NCBI GenBank assembly: GCA_024472245.1
Contig: JANBXD010000007.1
Location: forward strand, 434,001 to 498,000
Direction: 5' to 3'
DNA length: 64,000 bases
Source: Beauveria sp. NWAFU-1
Taxonomy: Eukaryota > Ascomycota > Sordariomycetes > Hypocreales > Cordycipitaceae
The translations under genes and the position numbers were made by a program. Every line of letters starts with the position of its first letter. Positions within the stretch are counted from its first letter, which is position 1. Shown here piece by piece: positions 34,469 to 46,350 of the stretch. Under the pieces are notes generated by a model. The model was not told the origin of the DNA. It made no database searches and was given only the letters and a program-made list of their open reading frames with translations.

Positions 34469-37400
34469 ATGGCGGCCGCCGCTGTTGATGTTGGCTACCT
34501 CGCTGGTCATCTGGGAATTGATCAACCTGTTCTGACGACCTTGACAACCGAGCCGACCGTCGACCTTGTCGCGATTCTGCTTCAGGCTGTGACAAACAAG
34601 GCACACGAGTTCGATGTTCTCTACGCCGACAAGCTGCAGCTCGACATTGAGCTGGAAAATGCGGTTCGCAGCGCCGAGTCGAGGTCACAAGCATCGAAGT
34701 CCACCGCCGAACAGGCTCTAAAGGATGTGCAAGAAGCCAGAAAGAAGGTCCAAGAAGAAGGTAAGCCTCAAGACGAAAGCATCACCCTTTATAGCTATCA
34801 CTGGCTAATCGCAGCGTTTTCTTGGCAGAGACAAAGAGACAAGCTGTCGAGAATGAGCTGCAAGTCTTGAAATCAAAGAGCTCCGACCATGACGCGGACG
34901 TCAAGGCATTGAACGACAAGATTGAAACTCTTCAGTCGTCAAACCGTGCTAATTTGGCAATCATCGAAGCCAACAATAAGCGAGATACGACGGTAACAGA
35001 AGAGTTGACGAAACAGCACCAACGCAACGTCGAACTCTCGCGGGAAGTTACTTCGCTTCAACAATCGGAGCAAAACGCCAAGGGCCAGCTTAGCAGTGCC
35101 AAGTATCGCGAAGAATCGATTCAACAGCGACTTAATCATGCGAACCAGACTATTGAATGGCTAGAGACCGAGCTCAAGACCAAGAGCGAAGAAGCACTCA
35201 AGTTTCGCAAGGAAAAGGGTACCCGCATCGCCGAGCTCCAACGCCAAAATGAAGATGCCATCGCTCAGATTGATTCTCTCAAACGGACCGAAAAGCAGCT
35301 CCGGGATCGCCTCTCGACCTTGCAAACAAAGGTTGACGACACATTGGTCAGGATTCAAAAGCAAGAAGAATCCTTTGCGGCGACTGTCGATAGCTACAAA
35401 TCCGAACTCGAGGATCAACGCCGCTTAGTCGGCATGTCTGAGCAGCTTAGTCAGAAGCACCAGGATCGTGTTCGCGAGCTTGACGCCGAAAAGGAACGTC
35501 TCAAGGACAACTACGAGAATGAATTGCGCCGCGTCCGTACCGAGCTCGAGCAAGAAAAGCAAGCTGGAGCCGACCTGGAAGAGCGTATCCGCCAACTCGA
35601 AGGCGAGCTTGACGAAGCTCAAGTCCGTCTGGAACATGCTCCCCCTCCTGGATCTGCGCCTCAGACGCCACGAGCAAATGGTGGAGCCTTTGGTCGTGCA
35701 GCATCGCCTTTCGTAACGCCAGGATCTATCCGCAGCAAGACTGGCATCACCGCCACCCAGGCTATCGACCAGCTGTTCCAGGTCAAGGGCCAGCTTGCTA
35801 GCGAGCGACGCCGGACACAGCAACTGGCGGAGGAGCTCGATAGCATGATTGCTGCTCTAGAAGCCAAAGCTCCCGAAATTCAGGAACTTCAGTCCGAGTC
35901 TGAGATGCTACGTAACGAGATTGCTCGCATGTCGGAGCTCTCGCAGCAAAGCTTCGAAGAGCGTGATGCTGCTAGAAAGGCTGCGAGAAAGGCAGATGCC
36001 TCGCTGAATACAGCGCAGTCGGAAAACAAGATTCTTCGCACACAACTTCGTGATCTCGGCACACAGATTCAAATGCTGGTTTTCAACGCGTATGCTCTCG
36101 AAAAGGGCGTGGATCAGCTGAGCGATGAGGAAGTTTTCCGACTGAAGCAACTCGAAAAGGGCGAAGTCACTGAGGAGGCTCTGGCCGATATGTCTGATAC
36201 GCACCAGTTCATCACTCAAAAGCTGGTTGTCTTCAAGGACATCCGATCCCTGCAAGTCAAGAATGAAGACTTGCTTCGCATTACTCGCGAATTGGCTGAT
36301 CAGATTGAGAGCGAAGAGGCGCTGGCTGCCAAGCATCAAGCAAAGGAAGACCATGACAGGGTCGAGAAGCTTGAACAAGAGCTCATCCACATGACAGAGG
36401 AATCCAAGTCGATAAAGACGACGTTGGAAAGTTACAAAGCCGAGCGAGATATGTTCCGTCGCCTGCTTCAGCAGAGAACCTCGGGTGGAGATGAAGCAAC
36501 TATGATGCGTAGCTCTCTGGACGGCCGCGCGTCTCTCGCTAGTATCGAGTCTGCAGAGCACACAGAGTCTCTCAGCGAGGCCCTTCGCAAGCTGCAAGCC
36601 GAGTATGATGGCTTCCGTGAGGCCCAAGATGGTGTGCGCAAGGACCTTCGCAACCAGGTTGACGCGCTTTCCACCGAGCGCAATGCTTTGCAATCTGAGC
36701 GAATTAAATTGCAAGGCGAAGCTCGCCTGGAGTCTGAGCGCCGCGAGATGCTTCAGAGCAACTACGCGGCCCTTCAGACCGAGAATGAGGAACTGCAAAA
36801 GCGTAGCCGCATACTTTCCGAAACAGCAGCCAAGCAGGATATTCGCACCCAGCAGGTGGCGGAAGAACTGATTGATGCCAAGGGCCTCCTTGATAGCGTT
36901 CGCAACGAGGCCGCTAATCTAAAGGCTGAGAAGAAGCTCTGGAAGAATATCCAGGATCGCATGAGCAAGGACAACGAGATTCTCATTGAGGAAAAGAACA
37001 GACTTGGAAACTTGCTCACAACTCAGCAGTCCCTCGAGAATCAACGCAATCTTTCGGAATCGGAGTCTCGCAGGAAAGCACAAGCCAAGATCGAGCAGCA
37101 AGAGCAGGAGCTAGACTCTCTGCAGCGCAAGCTTTCTCAAGCTACTGAAGAGAGCAAAAACCTCCAGCAGCGAAAGGAATACGAGGCTCGTGAGGCACAA
37201 AAGCGCATCGACGAGCTGATGACAAGTCTCAGCCAAATCCGCGAAGAGCATATCAGTGTCAAGACCACAAAGGACCATCTGCAGGCTCGTGTTAACGAGC
37301 TCACGGTGGAACTGCGCAATGCGGAAGAGCGTGCCGGCCGCTTGGTGCCGCGTCCGACGCCCAGACCTGGTGTTGTTGAATCGTCAGAGTATCAGCAAGA

Positions 37401-40400
37401 GCTCGAAGCGCAGGTGCAAACGCTCACGAACGACATTGCGGAACTGCGTCGCGATCTTGCGCTTGCCAATACTCAACTCGAGAACGCCAAGACTCAGGCC
37501 GAACAGTATCGCGAGCTTAGCCAGAGCAACGAAGATGCTCTCGAGGACCTGCGTGCCTCCCAAGATCAGTACAGAATTGAAATGGAGTCACTGATCACGG
37601 AGAAAGATACCAAGGTCAAAGAGCTTGCACAGCGCGTCGACGACATGTCTAGTGAGCTGTCGCGATCCAACACTGAGCTTTCATCCTTGCGTGACTCTCA
37701 AAGCGAAGTCGCTCGTAAGTACGAGGATGAAAAGGCAATCCTCGAAGAAGAAATCTCGCGCCTCAAGGAGGATAGCGCCAGACACCTTGAAGCCGTACGC
37801 TTCCATCAACAGGATCTTCGCGCCCAAGCCGACATTGCGACACGCGCCCAACATGATTATGAGCAGGAACTGGTCAAGCATGCTGAGGCTGCCAAGCTTG
37901 TTCAGCAGCTACGCAATGATTACAATGAGCTCAAGAATCAATCGGCGACCCTGCGTGCCGAAGCCGATTCGGCCAAGCTCACGCTTGCGCAGAGCGAATC
38001 GTCTTGGGAGGATAGACGGCTCCAGCTTGAGCAGGAGATGGCCGAGCTCAAGAGCAGACGCGAAGACGTGAACGCACAGAACAAGCTTCTGCATCAGCAA
38101 CTGGAGGGTTTGACTACACAGGTTAACGCTTTGCAGCAGAATCGTGGAGGAAACGGAACTGAGGACGATGCTGTTGTGACTGGTGCTACGGATGTCATGG
38201 AGGGCCTCAGAGAATTGAACAGCTACCTCCGACGCGAGAAGGAGATTCTTGAGGTGCAATATGACTTGAAGACGCAGGAATCAAAGCGTCTGCTCCAGCA
38301 GCTTGAGTACATGCAGAGTCAACTTGATGAAGCACGCCTGAAACTTGATCAAGAACGTTCGCAGGCTGCTCAGAGTGATCGATCCTCCATGACCCATCAG
38401 AGTCTGATGGAGAAGCTCAACGAGTTGAGCCTCTATCGCGAGAGCAGCATGGCACTTCGCAGCGAGAATACTCACCTTAAGGGTCAAATTTCTGAACGCA
38501 ACACCAAGATCCAAGAGCTTGAAACAAAGGTCCAACCTCTTGAAGCTTCAATTGACAATCTTACGACTCAAAAATCGTTCCTTGAGGACGAGATCAAGCA
38601 GATCCAGGAAGATCGCGATAGATGGCAGAAGCGAACCGAGGGTATCTTGACCAAATACGGCCGCGTCGACCCTGCCGAGATGGAACAGTTAAGGAAAACC
38701 ATCTCTGACCTACAGACGGAGTGCAATACCCTCAAGGAAGGTTCACAGCCACTAGAGGCCAAGATCGCTGAGCTGGAGGCTGCTCTCGAGAGTGGACGAG
38801 CCGGTTGGCAGACTACACGTTCAAAGCTTGCCGAGCAATTCAAGGATAGGTCCAAGAGGATCACTGGCGAGAAAAACGATGCTGTTCAGCGAGTCAAGAC
38901 TCTCCAGGAGGAGCTCAGCGCCGCGACTGCCAATCTGGAAGCCGCAAACCAGCAAGCAGAGGACAGTAGAACTCAGCAGAGTGCGCTGGAGAAGCAACTG
39001 GAGGAGTCTCAGCAACAGCTGGAGCAGTTGCGACAACAGTCGCAAGCCGATGGCAACCAGGGAGGAACTGCATCAGTTGAGACGGGTGGCGATGCTGCCG
39101 CTTCAGCAGAGGTGGTGGCGAAGCTTGAGCAAAGCCTTGCTGATGTTCAAAAGGAGCTGGAGTCGGTCAGCGCTCAAAAGGTCGATGCCGAGCAGCAATT
39201 GAGCGACCTCCGTTCTCAGCTGCAGGCTGCCGTCGCAGAAAGAGACGCTGCCCTCGCCAAGCTGGAAGACGCTGGGGAAGCTACCGAAGGCGACGCGAAA
39301 CCTGCCGCGACGAGCTTGACGGATGAGGAGAGAAATGCCCTGCAAGCCAAGATTACAGATGCTGAGACTAAGGCTTCCGAATATGAAGCAAAGGCAAGGG
39401 AAATTGAGGCCTCCATGCAGCAGACTATCAGGGATCGCTCCGATAGGATGAAGGATGCTCTCAACACCAAGCTTAAGGAGGCTCGCGCCAAGGTAGAGGC
39501 TGATTTTAAAAAGAAGGAGGAAGATCTCCAACTTCGCTTTGAACAGGAGAAACGCATCTGGCAGGCTGAGAACAGCAAGCCAGCTGGCGACTCCAGTGCC
39601 GGTGCGGAGCCGCCGGCGACACCCGCCAAGGCCGGGGCTTCCTCAGTACCAGCTACTCCCAGTGGGAATGGCAGCGCTTCAGACCTTTCCCAACTTGACG
39701 ATGCAGGCATTCGCCAGTTCTTGTCCACCAATGGCACGGCCAAGAACATCATTGCCTCGAACATTAGAAAGCGCGTCGAAGCTGAGAGCATGAAGCTGAG
39801 GCCTGAGTTCGAGAGCAAGGTTGCAGCTGCGCGTGAGCAAGCTCAGCTTATGGAGTCGAAAAAATCGACCTTGCGCATTAACATGGCTGACAATAAGCTT
39901 CGAATCGCAAACGCCAAACTCGGTGTGGTCGAGGCTGCGGCAAAGGAAACGCCGCAGAAGCCCGTCGTTGAAGTTTGGGAGATTGCCAAGACTACGATGC
40001 CTCTCCCGCTACCGGCTGCCAACGTCGCAACGCCAAAGGGCACCCCAGCGAAGCCTCCAGCAGCAGTGAAGCCGGGAGCGACGCCCGCGACGCCCGCAAC
40101 GCCCGCGGGTAACGCGGCAGCACCTGCCGCCAACCCTTTCGCGACATCTACCAACAGCAATGCAGCCACCCCGGCAGCAACTAACCCATTTGCTGTGAAG
40201 ACGGAAGGGGACAAGGACAAAGCAACTCCTGCGGCACCTCTGGCGACGGCTTTGGCGAAAGCTCCGGCAACAGCCCCTACACCAGCCCCTACAGCTGCTC
40301 CGGCGGCGGCTCCAGCCGCTGCAGCCGCAGCTGGCACAGGAGCGCCTAGTAGTATTCCACAGCCGCAGCAGAATCAGGCACCTCAACGATCCAACATTCC

Positions 40401-40647
40401 TATGCCCCGTGGCGGTGGCCGTGGACGTGGAGGAACCTATGTGCATCCTGGACATCGCAATGCCAGCGGCAGTCAAGAAGGTGGCTTGCCAGCAGCATCA
40501 GGGCGCGGCGGACGTGGTGGTCACCGCGGCGGGCGTGGCAACATGAATCCAGGCGCTTCGGAATTCCAGCCGGGAACCAAGCGACCAAGAGGGGATTCTG
40601 AGGCCGGGGCCGGTGCCAAGCGAGCCAGAGGCGGCGGTTCCCATTAG
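34469..40647 (+). CDS. MLP1: Nuclear-basket nucleoporin Mlp1/TPR
   Basis: Exon 1 34469-34760 and exon 2 34829-40647, phase 1, 2036 residues. After an N-terminal helical domain (DVGYLAGHLGIDQP...), nearly 1,600 residues are uninterrupted heptad coiled coil rich in Glu, Gln, Lys and Leu, the form of TPR and yeast Mlp1/Mlp2. Family landmarks include QIQMLVFNAYALEKG-like text near the middle (about residue 520) and the MLP/TPR-type region with GILTKYGRVDPAEMEQL (about 1385). The C-terminus is low-complexity Ala/Pro/Thr with NPFA repeats and RGG-type segments (GRGGRGGHRGGRG), ending with a basic KRPRGDS...AKRARGGG that may be a nuclear signal. Such proteins form basket filaments on the nuclear side of the pore and retain unspliced mRNA. 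RGG repeats suggest RNA binding (inference). Family assignment firm. Confidence 0.95.
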
Positions 40648-41310
40648 AAGAGAGCACGCCTCTCAACTGTCAGGACTGGCCGTGGAAGCTATAGACGAGA
40701 AAGGACCTAGACGGGGTAATAACGGATGTAGCTGGAATTGTATTATGATCATGTTTGTTAAATGGGGCAAAATTGCTTGGCTGCTTTAGGCCTGGATGGC
40801 GCAGCATGTATTAATTAGTTGCTCTCAGGAAAGAGACTCTAAATCTACACTTGAATTTTCTTTGTTATCAAACCAAAATCAACTACACTCTCGTCGTCTG
40901 TGGATATTTATTGATCAGTTGCTGATACGAGAGTGATACTTGTAGTGATGGCGACACACTTCAAATTGTATCCAGCATTGAAATCTGTGCTTTCTGAGGA
41001 GCCGAGTATATTAAAGTCATTGTAGAGCTAGTTGGCACTTGGCAAGTAAGAGATTCTAGTTTTTGAATTGTTCAGATGATCCATGTTGAAAGGTGGGTGA
41101 TACGCAAGTCAGTGGATCGGCGCGAGTGGCACCGACCGCCGACAGACAGCTCTGAAAAAAAAATTGTGACCCGCCTCCAATGAACTTTTTCTTACGAGAC
41201 CTCAAGATCGCCTCAAGAGGAATTCATAAAAAATCGCTGCGCACCATCTGCATACTGGACGGGACATTTACTGCAGTCATTTCGGCACGCGATCCCCAGC
41301 ACGCACAGCG
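40648..41310. other. Spacer between MLP1 and MAK5
   Basis: 660 bases, AT-rich 3' sequence first, then the MAK5 leader. No gene seen. Confidence 0.5.
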
Positions 41311-43686
41311 ATGGCTCCGCCGAGCAAAAAACGCAAGCAACAGCAGGCCGCCGGGCCCAATGCGAAGCGCAGCAAAGGTGGCAAGGCCAGCGCCCCCCGC
41401 CACTGCGTAGAGGATGCTGGCTCGCTGGCTTGGCAGACCTTTGGCGAGGATTTTGGCGGCCTCGAAGTCATTGAGGGTGTCGACGTCGTCAGGGAGGGCG
41501 ACCGCGTATCTTTTTTCGTGGCAGACACGCCGGCGGGTAAGACGGCGGTAGCCAAGGACCAAGAGGCGGACGGCGACGACGGCGAGGTGTTTGAAGGCTT
41601 TGGCGACGACGGCGACGACGACGACAACAATCAAGTGAACGGCGATACTACCGAAACGAATACTGGCAAGGAGACGAAAAAGGCTCAGGAAGCGAAAAAG
41701 AAGACAGAAAAGAAGACGAAAAAGACGGCGCCGAATGCGCAAGACCGCAAGCTAGAGGCACAGACGAGCAAAAAGCAAAAAGGCGGCGCGCACACGAATT
41801 CTTTTGACGTGCTGATGAACGCAAATGACGACAACGACGACAGCGGCCTGAACCTGCAGAAATGGGTTGCGCTGAACCTCTCGCCGGCGATAGTCTCGGC
41901 CATTGGCAAGCTGGGCTTCGCCAGCCCGACCGCGATCCAGGAGCAGACGATTCCACACATAACAGACGGTGCCGACATCATTGGCAAGGCGCAGACAGGC
42001 TCCGGCAAGACGCTGGCCTTTAGCATCCCGATTGTCGAGCGCTGGCTGGAGCTGCACCAGGGCACCAACGACGACGACCACGACGACGACGGGGAGGAGG
42101 CCGAGGCAAAGAAGGAGCGCAAGGGTCCGACGGCGGTGATTCTGAGTCCGACGCGCGAGCTGGCCAAGCAGATTGGCGACCACATCAAGGCGCTGTGCGA
42201 CGGGCTGCCGACGGCGGCGGCGCCGTACGTGTGCGTGGTGACGGGCGGGCTGAGCATCCAGAAGCAGCAGCGGCAGCTGGCCAAGGCGGACATTGTGATT
42301 GGCACGCCCGGCCGCCTGTGGGAGGTGCTCGACGGCAACATGAAGCTGCAGGACGAGTTTTGCAGGATTCGGTTCCTGGTCGTCGACGAGGCCGACAGGC
42401 TGTTCAAGGCGGGCCAGTTCAAGGAGGCGGAGCTGATTATCGGGGCGCTGGACCGTCGCGATCCAGAGGCGGAGGACTCTGAGGACGAGCATCTCTCCGA
42501 AGAGGAGGAGGAGGGGGCAGGAGGAGAGGATGGCGCGCGCGCGCCGCCTAGGCAGACGCTCGTCTTTTCGGCCACGTTTGACAAGGGCCTGCAGACCAAG
42601 CTGGCGGGCAAGACGCGCCCGTCGGCGGCCCAAGGCGCCACAGACGAGGAAAAGATGGCGTACTTGATGCAGTGCCTCAAGTTCCGCGGCCAGCCCAAGT
42701 ACATTGACGCCAACCCCGTCGACCAGATGGCAGAGGGTCTGCGCGAGGGCCTCATCGAGTGCGGCGCCATGGAAAAGGACCTGTACCTGTACTCGGTGCT
42801 GCTGCTCAACCCGGGCCGGCGCACCCTCGTCTTTGCAAACTCCATCTCGGCGGTGCGGCGCGTCGCGCCCTTTTTGCAGAACCTCAACGTGCCCGCGCAG
42901 CCGCTGCACTCGCAGATGGCGCAAAAGGCACGGCTGCGCTCCCTCGAGCGCTTCGCCGCCACCGCCGGCGGCGTGCTCGTCGCCACTGACGTCGCCGCGC
43001 GCGGCCTCGACATTCACGCCGTCGACCTCGTCCTGCACTACCACGTGCCGCGCACCGCCGACACGTACGTGCACCGTTCCGGGCGCACCGCGCGCGGCAC
43101 CCGCGCCGGCGTCAGCGTCCTGCTTTGCGGGCCCGACGAGGTGCTCCCCACGCGGCGCCTCGCCGCCAAAGTCCACGCGAGGCGGCAAAAGGGCTCCTCA
43201 TCGTCCTCTGGGTCACAACAGCACAACCACATGATTGAGACGCTGCCGCTCGACAAGAAGATTGTCGCGCGGCTCAAGCCCCGCGCGGACCTGTCCAAGA
43301 AGCTGGCAGACGCGGTGCTGGCAAAGGAAAAAGCGCACAGCGAGGACGCGTGGCTGCGCGGCGCGGCCGACGAGCTCGGCGTCGAGTACGACGAGGACGA
43401 GTTTGAGGCGGGCAACGGCGCAGGGTTTCGCGGCGGTCGCGGCGGCGGCCGCAAGCGCAAGGACAAGGAGGCCGCGGCGCTGAGCAAGGCCGAGATGGGG
43501 GCGCTGCGCGCGCAGCTGCGCGAGGACCTGGCCCGTCGCGTCAACTTGGGTGTGAGCGAGCGCTATGTGGCGGGCGGGCGCGTCGACATGGCCAAGTTGA
43601 TTCGGGAAAAGGAAAATGCGACGGTGGGAGGGCTGTTTCTGGGCGGCGACGATTCGTTTGGGCTGGGTTTCGGCACGACACTGTAG
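41311..43686 (+). CDS. MAK5: ATP-dependent RNA helicase Mak5 (DDX24 family)
   Basis: Single exon, 791 residues. All DEAD-box motifs are visible in order: Q-motif region NLSPAIVSAIGKLGFASPTAIQ, motif I AQTGSGKT, Ia SPTRELAKQ, GG (TGGLSI), Ib TPGR, II DEAD (VVDEADRLF), III SAT (VFSATFDK), IV LVFANSI, V ATDVAARGLDI and VI HRSGRTAR. A basic, disordered N-terminus with KKRK and KRSKGGK and a long acidic insert between motifs I and Ia (DDDDHDDDGEEAEA-like) are typical of Mak5, which works in nucleolar assembly of the 60S ribosomal subunit. The C-terminus carries a GRGGGRKRKDKE basic segment. The stop is 101 bases from the convergent nuclease gene stop. Codon use strongly G+C-biased. Confidence 0.96.
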   Translation: MAPPSKKRKQQQAAGPNAKRSKGGKASAPRHCVEDAGSLAWQTFGEDFGGLEVIEGVDVVREGDRVSFFVADTPAGKTAVAKDQEADGDDGEVFEGFGDDGDDDDNNQVNGDTTETNTGKETKKAQEAKKKTEKKTKKTAPNAQDRKLEAQTSKKQKGGAHTNSFDVLMNANDDNDDSGLNLQKWVALNLSPAIVSAIGKLGFASPTAIQEQTIPHITDGADIIGKAQTGSGKTLAFSIPIVERWLELHQGTNDDDHDDDGEEAEAKKERKGPTAVILSPTRELAKQIGDHIKALCDGLPTAAAPYVCVVTGGLSIQKQQRQLAKADIVIGTPGRLWEVLDGNMKLQDEFCRIRFLVVDEADRLFKAGQFKEAELIIGALDRRDPEAEDSEDEHLSEEEEEGAGGEDGARAPPRQTLVFSATFDKGLQTKLAGKTRPSAAQGATDEEKMAYLMQCLKFRGQPKYIDANPVDQMAEGLREGLIECGAMEKDLYLYSVLLLNPGRRTLVFANSISAVRRVAPFLQNLNVPAQPLHSQMAQKARLRSLERFAATAGGVLVATDVAARGLDIHAVDLVLHYHVPRTADTYVHRSGRTARGTRAGVSVLLCGPDEVLPTRRLAAKVHARRQKGSSSSSGSQQHNHMIETLPLDKKIVARLKPRADLSKKLADAVLAKEKAHSEDAWLRGAADELGVEYDEDEFEAGNGAGFRGGRGGGRKRKDKEAAALSKAEMGALRAQLREDLARRVNLGVSERYVAGGRVDMAKLIREKENATVGGLFLGGDDSFGLGFGTTL

Positions 43687-43787
43687 ACAGACATGATGTC
43701 CAAGAAAAAAAAAGAAAATGTAATTTTTTATACTGTATATACCACATTGACCGCAAGCGTTCTTTTAGCATCTTGCAAAGCCAAGCC

Positions 43788-46040
43788 CTACAGTTCTTGT
43801 TCCATCTTGCTGTGATGATCCGTCGTCGAAAGCAAAGGCAACGAGCCCCCATCACCGTCGTCACCGTGCAGCTTAGCCAGAGTGCGAGTGTACGCCTCCC
43901 ACCGGACCGCAGAGTCCGTCTCCGTCATGTGCGACGCCACGCTGTGCTGCGACTCGTCCTGGCCGGCCGTGTCAGCCCCCGCCCGCTTTAAAGCCGGGTC
44001 CGGCCCATCGTCTCCGACATCATCCCGGCCACGGCTTTCGGAGAGCAAGCATCTCTGGACAGGCGACGATGACGCTTCTCCAAAAGCCGCCGACACCCGC
44101 CCAGTCGTCTGCGTATCATTCGCATCATCCTCCTCCTCCTGTGGTGGAGGTTCCGGATACGTCTCCTTTACCATTCTGTCGTATGCAAAGTCGTCGCCGG
44201 AGCAAAACTCGCCAAAGTACGAGGCAATCGAGTACCCTGCCAGCCAAGTTAGTGTCGAGGTTCCCGCCACGGCGTTGTATTGTCTCCAGTCGTTTTTTTT
44301 TACCTTTGCGCCACCAATGCTGGGCATTTTCCGTACAGGGCCACACGTCGCGTGGCTTAAAGGCTTCGACGAAATGGCAAAGCTCCTCGTAGGAAGAGTG
44401 TCGGGCGTAGGGAAAGCGAATCACGCGCGGCAGACCTGCTGGGCTGGCTGGCAGCGTCGTAATGGCCGATCTATCGGTGCGCTCGAGTGGTGATGGTATG
44501 TCACCCAGCTTTTCTATGCTCGCCGTGAGTTGTTCTCCAAACTGGTTCATTGCCAGCCCGAGCGGCATGTCGCGTCCTGAAGCCATCTTCTGGGCCAGAG
44601 ACTCTAAAAAGCCGTCGTCGCCTTTTCCGATCCGTTTGATTCTAGGCCGCAGCAAATTAGCGGCTGCGCACATTTACAGTGAGCTGCGGAGAAAATAGAG
44701 TAAAAGACGTACAGTTCCTGAAGGGCGCGGACATCTTGAGGCGACAAGGACCCCAGCTCAGCATCTCGCTGAAAATCGTTTCCTCCCCCGCCCACTCCAG
44801 CCTCGGCAATGTCAGATCCGTCTACGAGATGCGCCACAATCGGCTGAATCTTGACAACGTTTGGCTGGCTCGCGACGGAGCACAGGTTGCCCTTTTCGCA
44901 GCTGTGTAGGCGCGCGCTCTCGTCCGCTGTCAAGCAACCGGGATGCCACGCATTGCCGCACATGTAGCCCGTCAGCGACGCGAAGCGGTGGTCGCCAATC
45001 TTGCTTGACAAAGATGTATATATCCTCATCTTATACTCGTCAACGTGTATCTGCCATCATCAGCATCATTGGCAACCAGGGGCCGAGTCGTGCGAGTTTA
45101 CTGGAGATTTCAAGGCTTTGGAGAGCGCGAGCCAGACTTCCTCGTAGCCATATGTCCATGTTTGGAAATCAAACACAGTGTCAGGCGGATACGATGCTAC
45201 TTTTCGTAGCAGCTCTGCGATGCCCTCTTGCTTGGTCTGGAAAGGGATGTTTTCTGTAAAGGATGTGTCGAGATAGATTTTGTCCAGTCTGCGAATGCCC
45301 GAAGTATACTCAATCAGAGTTGGATGCCTGGCAATCGAGTTGACGAACCATGGTTCGCTTCGTATATCCCCAGTATATAAGATTGCCGTGTCATGGCGCT
45401 CAATCACTGCCAAAATGGGACAGATTAGCCACTAAACGTAAAACAGCCTCTCATCGATCCTACTCACAAAACATGACCGCCCCTGGACAGTGATTCGCGT
45501 CAAACAACGTCACCTGCATCTCCAAACTGGGTGCTAGTTCTAGCGTCGTGGGTGTTTCCGGCGGAATCGGCCTCTGTCGCGACGGTCAGCCACCTCTCCC
45601 ACCTCTCCCACACGCGCGAACCCCAACCCGAGCAGCTCACCAGCAAAGTGCTCAAATGCTTGTATGTTTGCTGCCTCGCCTCCAGCACTCCCTTGGCATA
45701 GTTGATACGGCACGGGTACCGCTCTAGCCTCAGCAATATCTCGCGCGTAGCGGCCGAACAGTAGACGCTTAGGGACCGTTAGCTTCCGCACGCGGCCGAG
45801 CCAGCCAGCCAGCCGTGGTTGTCTTACAATGGTGAGCGCAGCGTATCCAGACCAGCGAGGTGATCGCTATGGATATGGCTGAGAAAGCATGCCAAAGGTG
45901 GCGCCTGCCCTTGGACCCGACGAAAAAAATCAACTTGATGATGCTGGTAAGTGTATGTGCTGGGAGGCGGTTGACGATGGGTGAGCAGGCTTACTTCGAA
46001 TTTCTGGAAATTCGGGGACTATGCCGTCAAATGTCGACAT
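43788..46040 (-). CDS. DNA repair metallo-beta-lactamase nuclease (Artemis/SNM1 type)
   Basis: Eight exons: 46040-45995, 45933-45828, 45767-45641, 45573-45468, 45406-45102, 45050-44713, 44641-44304 and 44236-43788; 604 residues with every phase consistent. The assembled start MSTFDGIVPEFPEIRIDFF agrees with fungal relatives as I recall them. Motif 2 HIHSDH (residues 35-40), DANHCPGA (118-125), YTGDIR (139-144) and the beta-CASP-type RFPYARHSSYEEL are present, so metal ligands appear intact. The family (DCLRE1/Artemis/Pso2) has 5'-exonuclease or hairpin-opening activity in crosslink repair and end joining. A long acidic tail (after CSGDDFAYDR) is variable. Exon 2 requires the acceptor AAG at 45934-45936, since the nearer CAG is out of phase. 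Whether it is the Artemis or another fungal branch is not decidable here. Confidence 0.9.
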
Positions 46041-46350
46041 GTTATTGGTCTCTGTGTGCCGAAATTGGCAAGGCTACAGCTTACTTGCGCATTGTAGAGC
46101 CCCTATCAACGAGATCGACTTGTTTGCGCGTTTGCTATTTGAGATGTAGAAGCAAGATTAGACGCCACCAGAGACGAGCTGGTCCCCACTTGATACGTCG
46201 ACATGCACCATATTAATGATAATTCGGGAAAATACTGTTAACAGGCAAATCAGATTCTAATTTCATGGCTGCTCTATAAACAAATGCATATTTTCTTTTT
46301 ACAAATCACAAGATTCTCTTCACAAACCAGTCCCGCACATGATTAACCAA

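Noticed and set aside
41752..43188. 478-residue minus-strand ORF and 41685-43013 minus ORF
   Set aside because: Both lie inside the MAK5 gene and are antisense shadows made by its G+C-biased third positions.
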